A stretch of 6,360 bases of DNA from Anaerobacillus sp. (lineage in GTDB: Bacteria > Bacillota > Bacilli > Bacillales_H > Anaerobacillaceae). The DNA lies in contig SKOL01000706.1 of the NCBI GenBank assembly GCA_007120055.1, positions 1 through 6,360 of the forward strand. Reading direction: 5' to 3'. Both the position numbers and the translations under genes were made by a program. Positions 5,277 to 6,360 of this stretch are shown here, one piece after another. Position 1 is the stretch's first letter, and every line of letters starts with the position of its first letter. Below the pieces are notes generated by a model that saw only the letters and a program-made list of their open reading frames with translations, searched no databases and had not been told where the DNA came from.

Positions 5277-5642
5277 ATGGAAGCCAATTGGTCATTAAGA
5301 GAACATTTGAAAGAGCTTGAAGAAAAATTACTTAAACCGGAAATCCGAACTTCTCCGGATGAACTTAATAAACTACTAGCCGATGATTTTTTCGAATATG
5401 GGAGTTCAGGTACGATATTTTATAAAAATGATTGTATTGGTGAGGGTGGAGTAGGTCTATTAAAAATGACGCTTCACAATTTTGAGATTTATAGTTTGGC
5501 ACCCGACGTTACACTGACAACTTACCAAGTAGTTGACGAGACGAGGAAACGCAATACATTGCGTAGTTCGATTTGGAAATTTCGAAGTGGCCGTTGGCAA
5601 ATGTTTTTTCATCAAGGGACAATCACTCCCTTGAAATTATAA
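5277..5642 (+). CDS. NTF2-like protein of the DUF4440 / SnoaL-like type
   Basis: A 121-residue cytoplasmic protein with the cone-shaped NTF2-like fold. This fold serves as a small-molecule binding or isomerase-type pocket, and many DUF4440 members have no known role. The order of elements fits: N-terminal helices with REHLKELEEKLL (8-19), SPDELNKLLADDFFEYGSSG (26-45), a central helix, then strands FEIYSLAPDVTLTTYQVVD (69-87) and the closing signature SSIWKFRSGRWQMFFHQGT (97-115). No metal site or catalytic residues can be assigned. It is followed after 24 bp by a GNAT acetyltransferase with its own ribosome site, so the two are probably one transcript and may act on one pathway or stress response. 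The gap before it (5199-5276) holds an AT palindrome (5216-5227) but no clear promoter. Confidence 0.88.
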   Translation: MEANWSLREHLKELEEKLLKPEIRTSPDELNKLLADDFFEYGSSGTIFYKNDCIGEGGVGLLKMTLHNFEIYSLAPDVTLTTYQVVDETRKRNTLRSSIWKFRSGRWQMFFHQGTITPLKL

Positions 5643-5666
5643 GATTACACAGAGGGGGGAAATAGT

Positions 5667-6360
5667 GTGAGGAAGTTGCTTTTAGAAAGAATTCTTGAAT
5701 TAGAAATTGAATATGTGAAAATGTTTTCTGAGGTCAATGAAGGTGATATAAAAATTACATGCACAGATTCTGAGATCCCTGATATGTACACTCATAATTT
5801 TGTTTATTATAAACAGAAAGATGGGTTATTTGAGTTTATAGTGGATGAATTAAATAAGAAAGAAACGAAAGCAAAAGGATTTTTTAGAATTGAAACATCC
5901 TTTCGGATCGATAGCGATCTGATTGAAAAATTACCGGTTCAACCAGAAGTATGTCAATATGATGTAATGGCGATTGAAACGAGAAAATATAAACAGTTGA
6001 ATGGAAATATTGACGGTTATGTTAAAAATGTTTGTCGTGATCAAAAAGTTTTAGAAGATGGAATTGCGGTTGATATTGATGCAAGTCAGAGTGAAATGGG
6101 ATTGGATTTTGCAACGAGGCGAATACATAGAAAGTCACACGAATATAAAGATCCTCAAAAAACGATCCAATTATTTGTAGGCTATGATCGAGAAACTCCA
6201 GTAGGTAATATAGAATACATGCCGTATAACGGAATGGTCAAATTAGAAGATTTTAAGATTATTGAGGACTACCAAAGAAAAGGATTTGGAACAACAATGT
6301 TGAAATTGTTGTTAGAAAAGGCGATGAATGATGGGATCGAACATGCCTATTTAATTACTG
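5667..6360 (+). CDS. GNAT family N-acetyltransferase, cut by the window end
   Basis: The first 231 residues of a reading frame that stays open to the window edge. It starts at GTG 5667, 7 bases after GAGGGGGG (5652-5659). The C-terminal part is a GNAT domain, which transfers an acetyl group from acetyl-CoA to an amine: LFVGYDRETPVGNIEYMPY (169-187) is the strand 2-4 region, and LEDFKIIEDYQRKGFGTTML (193-212) contains the acetyl-CoA binding motif Q/RxxGxG/A as QRKGFG (203-208). The helix LKLLLEKAMNDG and strand HAYLIT follow. About 165 residues precede this domain, longer than a simple GNAT protein; that part (for example TCTDSEIPDMYTHNF at 31-45) has no motif I can name and may be a degenerate second GNAT fold or a substrate domain. 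The acceptor substrate is unknown. It shares a transcript with the NTF2-like gene by spacing. Confidence 0.88.
   Translation, partial: MRKLLLERILELEIEYVKMFSEVNEGDIKITCTDSEIPDMYTHNFVYYKQKDGLFEFIVDELNKKETKAKGFFRIETSFRIDSDLIEKLPVQPEVCQYDVMAIETRKYKQLNGNIDGYVKNVCRDQKVLEDGIAVDIDASQSEMGLDFATRRIHRKSHEYKDPQKTIQLFVGYDRETPVGNIEYMPYNGMVKLEDFKIIEDYQRKGFGTTMLKLLLEKAMNDGIEHAYLIT

Overview
The window looks like a chromosomal stretch of a low-GC Gram-positive bacterium of the Bacillaceae type. The evidence is a Bacillus-like 5S rRNA, strong purine-rich Shine-Dalgarno sites (AGGAGG-like, G-runs), frequent GTG starts, an AT-rich background and a SigX-like ECF sigma factor. The very acidic extracytoplasmic part of the anti-sigma protein would suit an alkaliphile or halotolerant species, but that is inference.

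Layout: (1) 1-160, the distal end of an rRNA operon: 5S rRNA and its terminator. (2) 161-612, a gene-free block. It holds two diverged copies (about 70% identical, ungapped over 77 positions, offset 191 bp) of an unnamed repeat, a second strong terminator whose loop region and upstream flank echo the 5S tail and terminator, and a bidirectional terminator facing the next operon. (3) 637-2053, minus strand: an ECF sigma factor overlapped by 11 bp with a membrane-anchored, zinc-motif-free anti-sigma protein. (4) 2231-2850, plus strand and divergent: a promoter, a small N-terminally anchored helical protein of unknown function, and a terminator. (5) 2871-3636: a chain of overlapping mini-ORFs with a very strong ribosome site leading into a lipoprotein of unknown function, then a terminator. 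(6) 3647-4246: an RDD-family membrane protein with its own candidate promoter and terminator. (7) 4247-5198: a leader with three perfect inverted repeats, then a TauE/SafE (TSUP) permease. (8) 5277 to the window end: an NTF2-like (DUF4440-type) protein followed 24 bp later by a GNAT acetyltransferase cut by the window edge.

Most genes are separated by terminators, so this is a row of small independent units, not one large system. The only clear functional pair is sigma/anti-sigma, predicted to be an envelope-stress switch; the neighbouring membrane and lipoprotein genes could be targets but no matching ECF promoter was found before them. I did not find a convincing new multi-gene system. The least explained parts are the post-rRNA repeat block, the mini-ORF chain before the lipoprotein and the triple inverted-repeat leader of the permease.
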